Below the pieces are notes generated by a model that saw nothing but the letters and a program-made list of their open reading frames with translations, searched no databases and was not told the DNA's origin. DNA of 22,429 bases from a virus. This document shows, in pieces, positions 8,634 to 15,931 of this stretch; position 1 is the stretch's first letter, and each line of letters opens with the position of its first letter. The position numbers and the translations under genes were made by a program. Location of the stretch: positions 1-22,429 of the IMG/VR virus record IMGVR_UViG_3300031658_000148. One strand, 5' to 3'.

Positions 8634-9070
8634 TAGTATTTCATTATTAATTCATAAGATGGAGTTTCATCTACATAATACTCCGCTTTTTTATATTTAT
8701 CTAATAACATTCCTTCTTTTGCCCATGCAAATGCATATTTATATCCTAAGTCTTTTGCAAAATCAGTTGTAAAATTTACTAAGAGTTGCAACGCATCACT
8801 TCTGTCTGTATCGCGATAATGTTTATCGCTAATAACAACAGCTGGAATCGCAGTCTTACTATTTGTCATCCATAGCCACATGGCTGCAATAGGATCATCT
8901 CCTTTGCAAACCATAAAACCACCTAAACCTATTTTTTCTTCTTGTTCATCACCAATTTTAAATGAACCTGGTAAAAAGTCACGTGGGAAAGCATCTGCTT
9001 TGTATGCTTCCCACCAACTTGGTAAAAAATCCCAATCGGATTCTTGTAATTTTCTTACTTGTAATTGCAT
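8633..9070 (-). CDS. GNAT-fold-like protein (T7 gp13 position)
   Basis: The 145-residue protein has the length and layout of a GNAT N-acetyltransferase domain: an N-terminal strand and helix (MQLQVRKLQESDWDF), a central strand pair (KIGLGGFMVCKGDDPIAAMW), a strand then helix (AIPAVVISDKHYRD... LLVNFTTDFAKDLGY) and a final strand pair. The acetyl-CoA loop (usually Q/R-x-x-G-x-G/A) is not clear; the matching place reads YRDTDRSDA. It may therefore be a structural derivative rather than an active enzyme. It lies between tail genes and ejection-type genes, where T7 encodes gp13, an internal virion assembly protein that I believe has been linked to the acetyltransferase fold. Its stop overlaps the next start (TAATG). 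GNAT assignment is moderate; function is inferred. Confidence 0.72.
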   Translation of the reverse strand: MQLQVRKLQESDWDFLPSWWEAYKADAFPRDFLPGSFKIGDEQEEKIGLGGFMVCKGDDPIAAMWLWMTNSKTAIPAVVISDKHYRDTDRSDALQLLVNFTTDFAKDLGYKYAFAWAKEGMLLDKYKKAEYYVDETPSYELIMKY

Positions 9071-9075
9071 ATAAT

Positions 9076-9315
9076 TTAATTTGACGAATTAACTGCTTCT
9101 GCGTTTAAGGCAAATAATTCTTTTTGTGTACCAGCGTTAGCCACTGGTAATTTTAATTTAATTGAAGCAAAAGCTCCTTTTATTCCACTTACTATTTTAT
9201 TACCATTAGCCTGAACAGCTCCATTGACAACAATATAATTAGGTTCTTCAGAGGCTATTGGCGCAAAATATTTACCTTCGTTGTTTTGAAAAGCAAATGT
9301 TACTAAATTTCCCAT
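9076..9315 (-). CDS. Small hypothetical virion-module protein, 79 aa
   Basis: I do not recognise this protein. It is predicted to be mostly beta strand, with hydrophobic alternation in LVTFAFQN and IKGAFASIKLKLPV and an Ala/Asn/Ser-rich end. No Cys, signal peptide or membrane helix is present. Its ATG comes one base after the stop of the 1359-residue tail protein gene, and the GNAT-like gene follows 5 bases after its stop, so it is very likely translated with both. A small virion component or tail accessory protein is plausible, but nothing in the sequence proves it. Confidence 0.7.
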   Translation of the reverse strand: MGNLVTFAFQNNEGKYFAPIASEEPNYIVVNGAVQANGNKIVSGIKGAFASIKLKLPVANAGTQKELFALNAEAVNSSN

Positions 9316-9316
9316 A

Positions 9317-12300
9317 TTACGCTTGTGTTATTGTTATTGTTTGAGTTGCTACTCCTGCACCTGTTACTCTAGTATTAGAAGAAGCTAACGCTATATCTAT
9401 AGTTGCTGATCTAGAAGTTCCAGGATTAGGATTAGTTGTTGCACTTATTGTAAATGAAGTTCCAGGAATTAACTGAATACTTGCATTTGCTCCGTTTAAT
9501 AAAAGCCATGTAGGTAAAACTCCGGGACTTGATACGGTTCCAGAAACATTCCAAGTAGATGCAATAGTTACAGCTGTTCCAGCTGATGTTAAAGACTGTG
9601 TTGCTGAAGTGCTACCTAAAGTAGCAGTCGCTGGTCCAACTGTAGAATCTACAATTGGCGTTATTGAAGTATCTGCAGTTAGCACAGGTATTACTTTTGT
9701 TATAACTAAAGTTCCATCATTGTTATTTAAAACAGGCGTGTTTGTTGTTCCAGTTGGAAAACCAGTAATAACATAACTGTTGCTAACTAAAACTTGTGTA
9801 TTTGAGCATGTATATGTTATAACAGCGGTTCTAGTACTAGGTGCATCAAAAGGTCCATTGTAAAAAGCTACACCTACACCACTAACGTCACCGTTAGATT
9901 GAATAGGAAGTACATAAGTAACAGTACCACCTGTTGGCGCTGAAATAGCTCCTTGATTTAATTGCAATAAATACTTTATAGTTGCAGTTCCGTTTATTAA
10001 TACAGTTCCAGCCGTTGCTGTTGAAGGAACGGTTATAGGTATAGTGTATGTTATATTATCTCCACCAACTCCACTTCTTTCATTAGTTATTGTACCAGGA
10101 GCTGTACTAGCTGGCATATCAACGGTGTTAATAGTAATATTACTGTTATCTACATAATAATTAGTGAAAGCATCTATTGTGAATTCTAGCTCATTGCCAC
10201 CCGAACTGTTAAATACAAAAGACGCAGGATTTATTGTTGCTAAAGAAACGGTATCAGCAGTGTTTACTGTTAATAATGCTACCGTAAATGCTAATCCAGG
10301 TCCAGTTCCTGTTATATCTAATGTTTGTACAGTGTCAGCACTACCAACAGTATGTTGCACTAAAAAAACTAAATTACCATCAGTGACAGCTGTTGGATTT
10401 GTTATTGTTAACGAACTACCAGAAGCTTGAGTTAATATTACTTCACTTGCAAAAGATGTTGTATCAAAAGCGTATTGTGAATTTAAAGGAGATACAAAAA
10501 TAGCCCAACTTATTCCAAAGTTTGTTTTATTAATAATAGTATTAGCTCCATTAAAAATAGATTGAGGAGCTGATCCAGAAAGTTGCAAAGTTGTACTGTA
10601 AGAAGTTTGTAATACAGGTATTGAACCTGCTGAACTGATATCTGTTTGAATATAATCTAATTCCCATCCAGAAGTGCCTTCATAGCTAAGAGAATTAAAT
10701 TGTTTAACTAAAGAAGGAGCATCATTAAATATAGGAATTATATAAGATTCTTTTACTCCTGATCCGTAAAAATTGTTTCTCGAAACGTTATTACTATGAT
10801 GTTGATATAAATTTCCTGCACTAAATGTATAATATTTATTATTTAAAGAAACTCCATCTTCTTGTTTAAAAGATCTATAACTAGTCCAACCATTTGAACG
10901 ATCATCAAAACATAAAGTTAAATAACCATCACTAGCTGTAGCTACATTAGTATCTATATTGCTATCATAACCTTCACCAATTATAGTTAATTCATAAATT
11001 CTACTATACTCATCATAAGAACCTATTATTTCTGTAGAATTTTTTAATGCATCTCTAAAAAAATCACCCATACCGTTTTGTGATATTTCTTGTATTCCAT
11101 TTTGAGATAATCTTAATACAGTACCTTTATTTTTGTCAGTAAAATATCTAGAAAAACCATAAGATGCAAAAGAACCAGGATCTTTAGATATACCAAATTG
11201 ACCAGCATAAGCAGCTATAGTTCCTAAAAATTGTGAATTACTAGTTACAGGAACAGCACCACCTTCTGCTGAATAAATAAAATCTTTATCTATAGGAGAA
11301 CGAGAAACTTTACTTTCTTGAAACACAATAATTTGCGTATCATCAGAAAATAATTTTTGTACTGATCCATTTAAAGGATCTAAAGATATAGTTAAACCAC
11401 CTTCAGCTTCATTAAATTGGTTTATATAATTTATACCAGTTCTAGAATTTAAAAGTCCACTAGAATGTATAAGAGTATTGTTTCTTCTTTCTTCTGTAAA
11501 GTTTTCTTGAACAACATAAGCTCTAACTCCAACGTCAAAAAAAGGTTGATTATAACCTGCTCTAATTCTATTTATTTCTATATGATCATCGTTAGAACCT
11601 CCTCCATCTGGATCAAAAGTTAAAAGTATACAATTAAAAAAATTAATATTAATAACAACGTTTTCAATATTTCCAACAAGACCACCTGTTGATGTTTCGT
11701 AAAATATGTCTAATTCAGAACTAACGGGTTCTGTTTCAAAAACACAAACTCCAGAAGTTACTCCTGCACCCGCGTTGTTTAAAGTATTTACTAAAGCTGT
11801 ACCTTGTGGATTTGCTATAGATTGTATGGATTGTAAACTTCCTGCAAAATTATTAGCCGCATTTGACGTATAAACATTTCCTCCTCCTAAATATTTAGGA
11901 TAAACAGATACATCACAAGGTGATATTGAATTACCAGTACTTGGTGGTATAACAGCAGTTTGATCTCTAGGTATTTTATTTATACTATCACCTAATCTTT
12001 GTACTGTGCTTGCTGAAGATACAACAGAAATCCAATTATAATATTCTTGTTCTCTTTGTTTTACAACAATTTTATAAGAATAAGCCCATGTAGGTATTTG
12101 TGTTACATCTGTAAAAGCTATTCTTAAAGCATTAAAAGCTGTTGTTGAAGATGCACTTCCTTTATCAGGATCAACATAAACAGTATCTACTCCATCACTA
12201 GATAATATAACCGGTGATTGTCTACCAAATTTATCAGCTAATACAACACCAACTTGATAAGTTCTTCTTGATTTAACAGATTGATTTTTTAAAGGACCTG

Positions 12301-13396
12301 TTGGTCCAGTGTTTCTAGCATCATCATCACCTGTTACAGTAACATTAAATGCAATAGATGGTACGTTATAGTTTTGTAAAAAATTACCATAAACTAATCT
12401 ACCTCCACCTACTTCTTGTGATAAAGCTTTTCTAGGAACTGAATCATAAACTCTAGTTAATTGATCTCCAGGTAAAGTTCTAAATGGATCAGTTGAAGAA
12501 TATGTAAAGTTTATAAAAGGTTCTGTTGTAACTTCTTTATCTTCAGCAACATATAAAGTACCTGATCCAGATTCTTTATAAATTAATTCAACATTTTTAA
12601 TACCATAGCCAGTTGGCGTAGGCACTTGTAATTGAATTTGATTTATAGCGTTTGTAAATGTTTCAATTTCTCCAAAATTTTGTATATTACCAGACACAGA
12701 ATCTAGCTGATCTAACCTAGAAAAACAAATAGAAGAAAATGGAGCTAATGTGCTATATTCATTATCTTCAAATTTCCATCTATAAGAAAATCTAACTAAT
12801 TTATCTTCTAAAAAAGTAGATGATATAGAACCTAATCTTATAGCTGTAATTAAAGTTGCAGATTTATAAGGTGCAAATTTACATACCGATATTAAATTAT
12901 CTATATATGCAGGTGCTGTGTAATAATTAACATTATTACTAGCTGTAACTACATTTATTTTTCTTGGATAATTTCTATTGTCAGTCCAAAATAAAAGGTC
13001 ATCTATTAAATTAATGCCACTTATAGGATAATTAACATGAAAATTTAATTGTTGAGAAACTATTAAAGCTTTCCAAAATCTTGTTTTTTGATTGTATTCG
13101 TATATACCATGACTACCAGTATTGGTTTCATTATATATAGAATTTGTTGTAATAAAGTAATAAATTTTTTCATTAGCTTCATCTGCAAGAGAACCAATAC
13201 ATTTTGCAGTGCCAGAAAGACCATTAGATGCAACTAATTCATTACCTAATAAATTCTCCACAGCACCAACATCTGAACCTTCTGATTGTCCTATATTGAT
13301 ATTTAACGCTTCTCGATACTCACCGGGAGGTACTATTCTATCATCTAAATCTCGGTTCATTTTACCGACATTAAATGTTCTTTTAATTTCTGGCAT
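9317..13396 (-). CDS. Large tail (tail-tube/stabilisation or 'muzzle'-type) protein with BACON-like C-terminus
   Basis: The 1359-residue protein begins with a motif I associate with tail-stabilisation proteins of crAss-like and marine podoviruses: MNRDLDDRIVPPGEYREALN at 13-32, then EGSDVGAVENLLGN. Residues to about 950 are beta-rich with repeated YxYN and W/Y-containing blades, suggesting a propeller-like fold as in P22 gp10 or T7 gp12. From about 970 to 1255 there are Thr/Ser/Val-rich Ig-like segments, and residues 1258-1359 resemble a BACON domain. It is much longer than T7 gp12 (about 794 residues) because of these C-terminal additions, which are likely exposed and may touch the host or surface glycans. 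It starts 9 bases after the adaptor-type gene ends. General assignment is firm; exact equivalence to a named tail protein is inferred. Confidence 0.82.
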   Translation of the reverse strand: MPEIKRTFNVGKMNRDLDDRIVPPGEYREALNINIGQSEGSDVGAVENLLGNELVASNGLSGTAKCIGSLADEANEKIYYFITTNSIYNETNTGSHGIYEYNQKTRFWKALIVSQQLNFHVNYPISGINLIDDLLFWTDNRNYPRKINVVTASNNVNYYTAPAYIDNLISVCKFAPYKSATLITAIRLGSISSTFLEDKLVRFSYRWKFEDNEYSTLAPFSSICFSRLDQLDSVSGNIQNFGEIETFTNAINQIQLQVPTPTGYGIKNVELIYKESGSGTLYVAEDKEVTTEPFINFTYSSTDPFRTLPGDQLTRVYDSVPRKALSQEVGGGRLVYGNFLQNYNVPSIAFNVTVTGDDDARNTGPTGPLKNQSVKSRRTYQVGVVLADKFGRQSPVILSSDGVDTVYVDPDKGSASSTTAFNALRIAFTDVTQIPTWAYSYKIVVKQREQEYYNWISVVSSASTVQRLGDSINKIPRDQTAVIPPSTGNSISPCDVSVYPKYLGGGNVYTSNAANNFAGSLQSIQSIANPQGTALVNTLNNAGAGVTSGVCVFETEPVSSELDIFYETSTGGLVGNIENVVININFFNCILLTFDPDGGGSNDDHIEINRIRAGYNQPFFDVGVRAYVVQENFTEERRNNTLIHSSGLLNSRTGINYINQFNEAEGGLTISLDPLNGSVQKLFSDDTQIIVFQESKVSRSPIDKDFIYSAEGGAVPVTSNSQFLGTIAAYAGQFGISKDPGSFASYGFSRYFTDKNKGTVLRLSQNGIQEISQNGMGDFFRDALKNSTEIIGSYDEYSRIYELTIIGEGYDSNIDTNVATASDGYLTLCFDDRSNGWTSYRSFKQEDGVSLNNKYYTFSAGNLYQHHSNNVSRNNFYGSGVKESYIIPIFNDAPSLVKQFNSLSYEGTSGWELDYIQTDISSAGSIPVLQTSYSTTLQLSGSAPQSIFNGANTIINKTNFGISWAIFVSPLNSQYAFDTTSFASEVILTQASGSSLTITNPTAVTDGNLVFLVQHTVGSADTVQTLDITGTGPGLAFTVALLTVNTADTVSLATINPASFVFNSSGGNELEFTIDAFTNYYVDNSNITINTVDMPASTAPGTITNERSGVGGDNITYTIPITVPSTATAGTVLINGTATIKYLLQLNQGAISAPTGGTVTYVLPIQSNGDVSGVGVAFYNGPFDAPSTRTAVITYTCSNTQVLVSNSYVITGFPTGTTNTPVLNNNDGTLVITKVIPVLTADTSITPIVDSTVGPATATLGSTSATQSLTSAGTAVTIASTWNVSGTVSSPGVLPTWLLLNGANASIQLIPGTSFTISATTNPNPGTSRSATIDIALASSNTRVTGAGVATQTITITQA
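9320..9625 (-). other. BACON-like domain at the C-terminus of the tail protein
   Basis: Residues 1258-1359 show the pattern of BACON (Bacteroidetes-associated carbohydrate-binding often N-terminal) domains: STWNVSG, then PTWLLLNG, then FTISATTNPNPGTSRSATID, ending TQTITITQA. The R-S-A-T-I strand after an NPNPG turn and the closing TITITQ are the clearest points. BACON domains are common in Bacteroidota proteins and occur in crAss-like phage proteins. Carbohydrate or mucin binding is proposed for the family but not shown for every member. Confidence 0.68.
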
Positions 13397-13405
13397 AAAG
13401 TTTTA

Positions 13406-14332
13406 TTAGTGTTTAATCCACTTAGCTTTGTTTCTAAATATTTGAGTCATTTCCTCAATCTTCATATTAGCTAATCTAATCTTAGCATTTCTAGTTTTAG
13501 CCGCTGCTTCTTTTTTATATAAACCAGCAGCTCCAGAAGCTGAAGGTCTTAATTTAGATAAATTATATAATATCGTAGACATAACAGCATCTTCTGCCAT
13601 TTTAGGTACTAATACATTATCAAAATCTCCATTTTGTCCTAATCCATCAGATATATAATTTAATGTTATGTATGTGTCTTTAGGAAATGATGATGGAAAA
13701 TATATTTGACCAGCATTTAAATCAAGTACAAACGTACCATTCATATTTGCGAATTGTGGAGTCAAACCATATCTTTCACCAAAATAACTAAAATTATTTC
13801 TATCAAAAGATCCATAATAAAAAGAGTTAGCTAATTGTTCTGTTTCTTCAACTGATCTTCCTTTTTGATATCTATCTATTGTTTCAGACGTTTCTGCAAA
13901 TACAATATTACCATTGTTATCATATAAATAGTGATAATTTTCATCTTGAGCTACGCCTTGATTAGCTCTTGTCGTTGTGCTTGGAAGTATAGTTCTCATA
14001 ACTCCATTTGCATCTGTACACTGTATGCTTATGTAATTAACATAATCTGAAGGCAAAGACATTTGCCTAGTAGAACTTAATTGTATTTCTAAAGCTTTTT
14101 CAGAATGAAAAGTATCATAACTAAATTCTTGAACCGCTCTTTGAGCCCAAAAAGCTACTTCATATCTTGGAACTTTTGTTAAAACTTTTCCATCACCTAT
14201 GTAGGCAACAATAAAATTATTTATAATATCATTTAAATTTGTTCTCCTGTAATAACCAGGGATAGCTAATCCAGTTCCACCGTCTAAGGCTGAATAATTA
14301 TCTACATCTAAAGGTCTTCTTGATACTGCCAT
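13406..14332 (-). CDS. Head-tail connector/adaptor-type protein (tail tubular A-like)
   Basis: This 308-residue protein sits between the ring-type gene and the large tail protein gene. Residues about 25-75 (NDIINNFIVAYIGDGKVL... VAFWAQRAVQEFSYDTFHSE) look like the helical core of podovirus connector proteins. A beta region with SLPSDYVNYISIQC at about 92-106 follows, the SLPSDYV pattern being common in such adaptors. The C-terminal 60 residues are helical and basic, ending KWIKH. T7 gp11 and P22 gp4, which form a ring under the portal, are the best-known analogues. Its ATG overlaps the preceding stop by one base (TAATG), so the two connector proteins are probably made in similar amounts. Confidence 0.78.
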   Translation of the reverse strand: MAVSRRPLDVDNYSALDGGTGLAIPGYYRRTNLNDIINNFIVAYIGDGKVLTKVPRYEVAFWAQRAVQEFSYDTFHSEKALEIQLSSTRQMSLPSDYVNYISIQCTDANGVMRTILPSTTTRANQGVAQDENYHYLYDNNGNIVFAETSETIDRYQKGRSVEETEQLANSFYYGSFDRNNFSYFGERYGLTPQFANMNGTFVLDLNAGQIYFPSSFPKDTYITLNYISDGLGQNGDFDNVLVPKMAEDAVMSTILYNLSKLRPSASGAAGLYKKEAAAKTRNAKIRLANMKIEEMTQIFRNKAKWIKH

Positions 14333-15048
14333 TATTGTTCAGTTGCTGCGTTTTGTTGTTCTTTACCCTGTGCAAATCCTGCTACGTCTGCTTGTTTTAT
14401 AACTACTCCAGCATAATTTAATATGCTTACAACCAAATTATTTTCTTCAGATGGATGTAATTCAAAATTATAAGATTTAGCAGCTGTATCATAGCTATCA
14501 GTTGCTGGATCAAATGATGTTGAATCATAATATGGCACAGTACCTTGAAGTACGTAACCCCATTTAGGTCGTACTGGTTGTTTTAAATAATCTAAACTTA
14601 CATCATCTGTAATTGTTGAAGGATAAACAACTACACCTGAGCTTGTTAAGGTATATACTGGTTGAGTTTTTACAGGTGTTGTTAATGGAGATAAATTTAT
14701 ATATTTAATTTCTTCATTAGAAGCTCTATCTGCAACTGAATTACCTACAGAAACTACACCAACTCTATATATATCTGTTGGATATGTAAATTCTTTATCT
14801 AATTTAGTTAATGTACCATTTTTATAAAATACACTTATCTTTTCAGCTAAGTATTGGTTTGGGTCTGAAAAATCACTAGTTAAAAATGCATTTAATTCAT
14901 ATCCTGCTTCTCTAGCAAAATAACTAGCAAATATCTCATTTTGAGCTTGCTCTGCTAATCTATTAAATTCATCAGGCGTTATATAACCTCGATGATCTTT
15001 GTTAGTTATAACAAGAACAGTTTGGTATACATTGTTTATATTAACCAT
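14332..15048 (-). CDS. Connector/ring-type virion protein
   Basis: The 238-residue protein begins with VYQTVLVITNKDHRGYITPD and continues EFNRLAEQAQNEIFASYFAR. This helical N-terminal pattern is one I know from many uncultured marine and crAss-like phage structural proteins encoded between capsid and tail genes. The rest is beta-rich (VGVVSVG, PVYTLTSSGVVVYPS) with a short helical C-terminus. Four-helix or Ig-containing ring proteins that lengthen the portal neck are the probable equivalents. The gene follows a 63-base intergenic stretch holding an 11-bp hairpin, and its stop overlaps the next start. The exact ring position cannot be told from sequence. Confidence 0.75.
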   Translation of the reverse strand: MVNINNVYQTVLVITNKDHRGYITPDEFNRLAEQAQNEIFASYFAREAGYELNAFLTSDFSDPNQYLAEKISVFYKNGTLTKLDKEFTYPTDIYRVGVVSVGNSVADRASNEEIKYINLSPLTTPVKTQPVYTLTSSGVVVYPSTITDDVSLDYLKQPVRPKWGYVLQGTVPYYDSTSFDPATDSYDTAAKSYNFELHPSEENNLVVSILNYAGVVIKQADVAGFAQGKEQQNAATEQ

Positions 15049-15074
15049 TTATTTTTGTTTATTATTAATTTAGT

Positions 15075-15105
15075 TGATGTAAGATTAATTTCTTATCTTA
15101 CATCA
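15075..15105 (-). promoter_or_regulatory. Perfect 11-bp inverted repeat (weak terminator or RNA-processing hairpin)
   Basis: In the 63-base gap, TGATGTAAGAT at 15075-15085 is the exact reverse complement of 15095-15105, with a 9-base loop. The stem is A+T-rich, with only 3 G-C pairs of 11. It starts 6 bases past the stop of the 252-residue gene. No clean U run follows on the minus-strand RNA (A-rich instead), so it would be a poor intrinsic terminator; it may protect a 3' end, be a processing site, or be an operator. Confidence 0.6.
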
Positions 15106-15111
15106 GGTAAG

Positions 15112-15870
15112 CTATGAAAGCTTTTTAGTAATTGATTTCATTAAATCAACACCTTCATCTGTTTTAAAGTATTGAGCTAATGCTCCGTAAGGATGTTGAT
15201 CAAAAGGAATTGTCATTATCTTTTTACCATTAGAACCTAGTTTGAAAACTGTATTATCATCTGTTAAGATTAATATACCTGTTTCAACAGCTCTATTGGC
15301 TAAATTTCTTAATGTTATATCTTCATCTTCTGATAATTCTATAAATAATGAAGGTTCAGCTCTTGCAAATCTATAAGCATCTCTTTTTAATTCTTTAGAC
15401 GTTAAACTAGCAACTGCTGATCCTAATTCAGTTCTCATGATAGCCTCTAAATGAGATATATCAAGAGATTGAACAAGATTCAATGCTTGTAGTTCAAATT
15501 CAACATCTTCAACTTCATCTTCAGCTATAATTTGATCATCTATTTCTTCCCATTTTTTATTAGGATGATAAACTGATAAAAGTTTTTGAAGATTAACTTC
15601 TGTTCTTGGAACATTTAATATTCCATCTTGAAATATTACGTGTTGCAACGTGCTATAACCATCTTGTTCTTCAACAAATAATGATCTTTGATTAGAAGCA
15701 AGTCTTAACTCTCTGTTAATACCTAATTCTTCATCAAAATAAAGCAAAGGCTTTTTATTAGTATGTTTAGTTTGAATTGTGTAAGTTAAAGGACTCATGT
15801 CATTTTTTAAAATATACACTCTGTCTTTAATTTCCCAATCTTGTTTTTTAATTTTTGTTTTTGTAGTCAT
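15112..15870 (-). CDS. Conserved structural-module protein after the capsid gene
   Basis: This 252-residue protein starts TTKTKIKKQDWEIKDRVYIL and has LLYFDEELGINRELRLASNQ, then a helical middle with an acidic stretch (about 113-125), EAIMRTELGSAV and SLTSKELKRDAYRFARAEP, ending in a compact domain (GKKIMTIPFDQHPYGALAQY, KTDEGVDLMKSI). I recognise it as a type found next to capsid genes in crAss-like and uncultured marine phages; its function is not known to me. Neck or head-completion protein, or capsid accessory, are possible. It stops with TAG, lies between two hairpins, and starts right after the capsid terminator's U-rich tract. Being placed between capsid and ring genes supports a role at head completion. 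Confidence 0.72.
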   Translation of the reverse strand: MTTKTKIKKQDWEIKDRVYILKNDMSPLTYTIQTKHTNKKPLLYFDEELGINRELRLASNQRSLFVEEQDGYSTLQHVIFQDGILNVPRTEVNLQKLLSVYHPNKKWEEIDDQIIAEDEVEDVEFELQALNLVQSLDISHLEAIMRTELGSAVASLTSKELKRDAYRFARAEPSLFIELSEDEDITLRNLANRAVETGILILTDDNTVFKLGSNGKKIMTIPFDQHPYGALAQYFKTDEGVDLMKSITKKLS

Positions 15871-15917
15871 GATAAAATAATATAAAATAAGAATACTGGG
15901 CTCCGAAGAGCCCGTAT
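15871..15917 (-). terminator. Rho-independent terminator after the major capsid gene, UUCG tetraloop
   Basis: On the minus-strand RNA the stem GGGCUC (15913-15908) pairs with GAGCCC (15903-15898) across a UUCG loop (15907-15904). A four-pair extension, AUAC with GUAU, lies beyond a one-base bulge at 15897. The C(UUCG)G loop is unusually stable and the stem is the most G+C-rich element I noticed between genes. A U-rich tract (15892-15871) follows directly. It begins about 15 bases after the capsid stop. It probably lowers expression of downstream genes while keeping the capsid message stable. Confidence 0.88.
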
Positions 15918-15931
15918 CCTATAGTTAAAAA

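Noticed and set aside
10164-10430. Plus-strand open frame of 88 codons
   Set aside because: Antisense to the Ig-like part of the tail protein gene, which is unbroken and has domain-like sequence.
15018-15075. Bacteroidota-type promoter (TTG and TAnnTTTG) before the ring-protein gene
   Set aside because: No acceptable -7 element is present at a suitable distance; the A+T-rich sequence gives only weak partial matches.
15075-15105. Strong intrinsic terminator
   Set aside because: The stem is perfect but A+T-rich, and the RNA after it lacks a U run, so I list it only as a hairpin of uncertain role.
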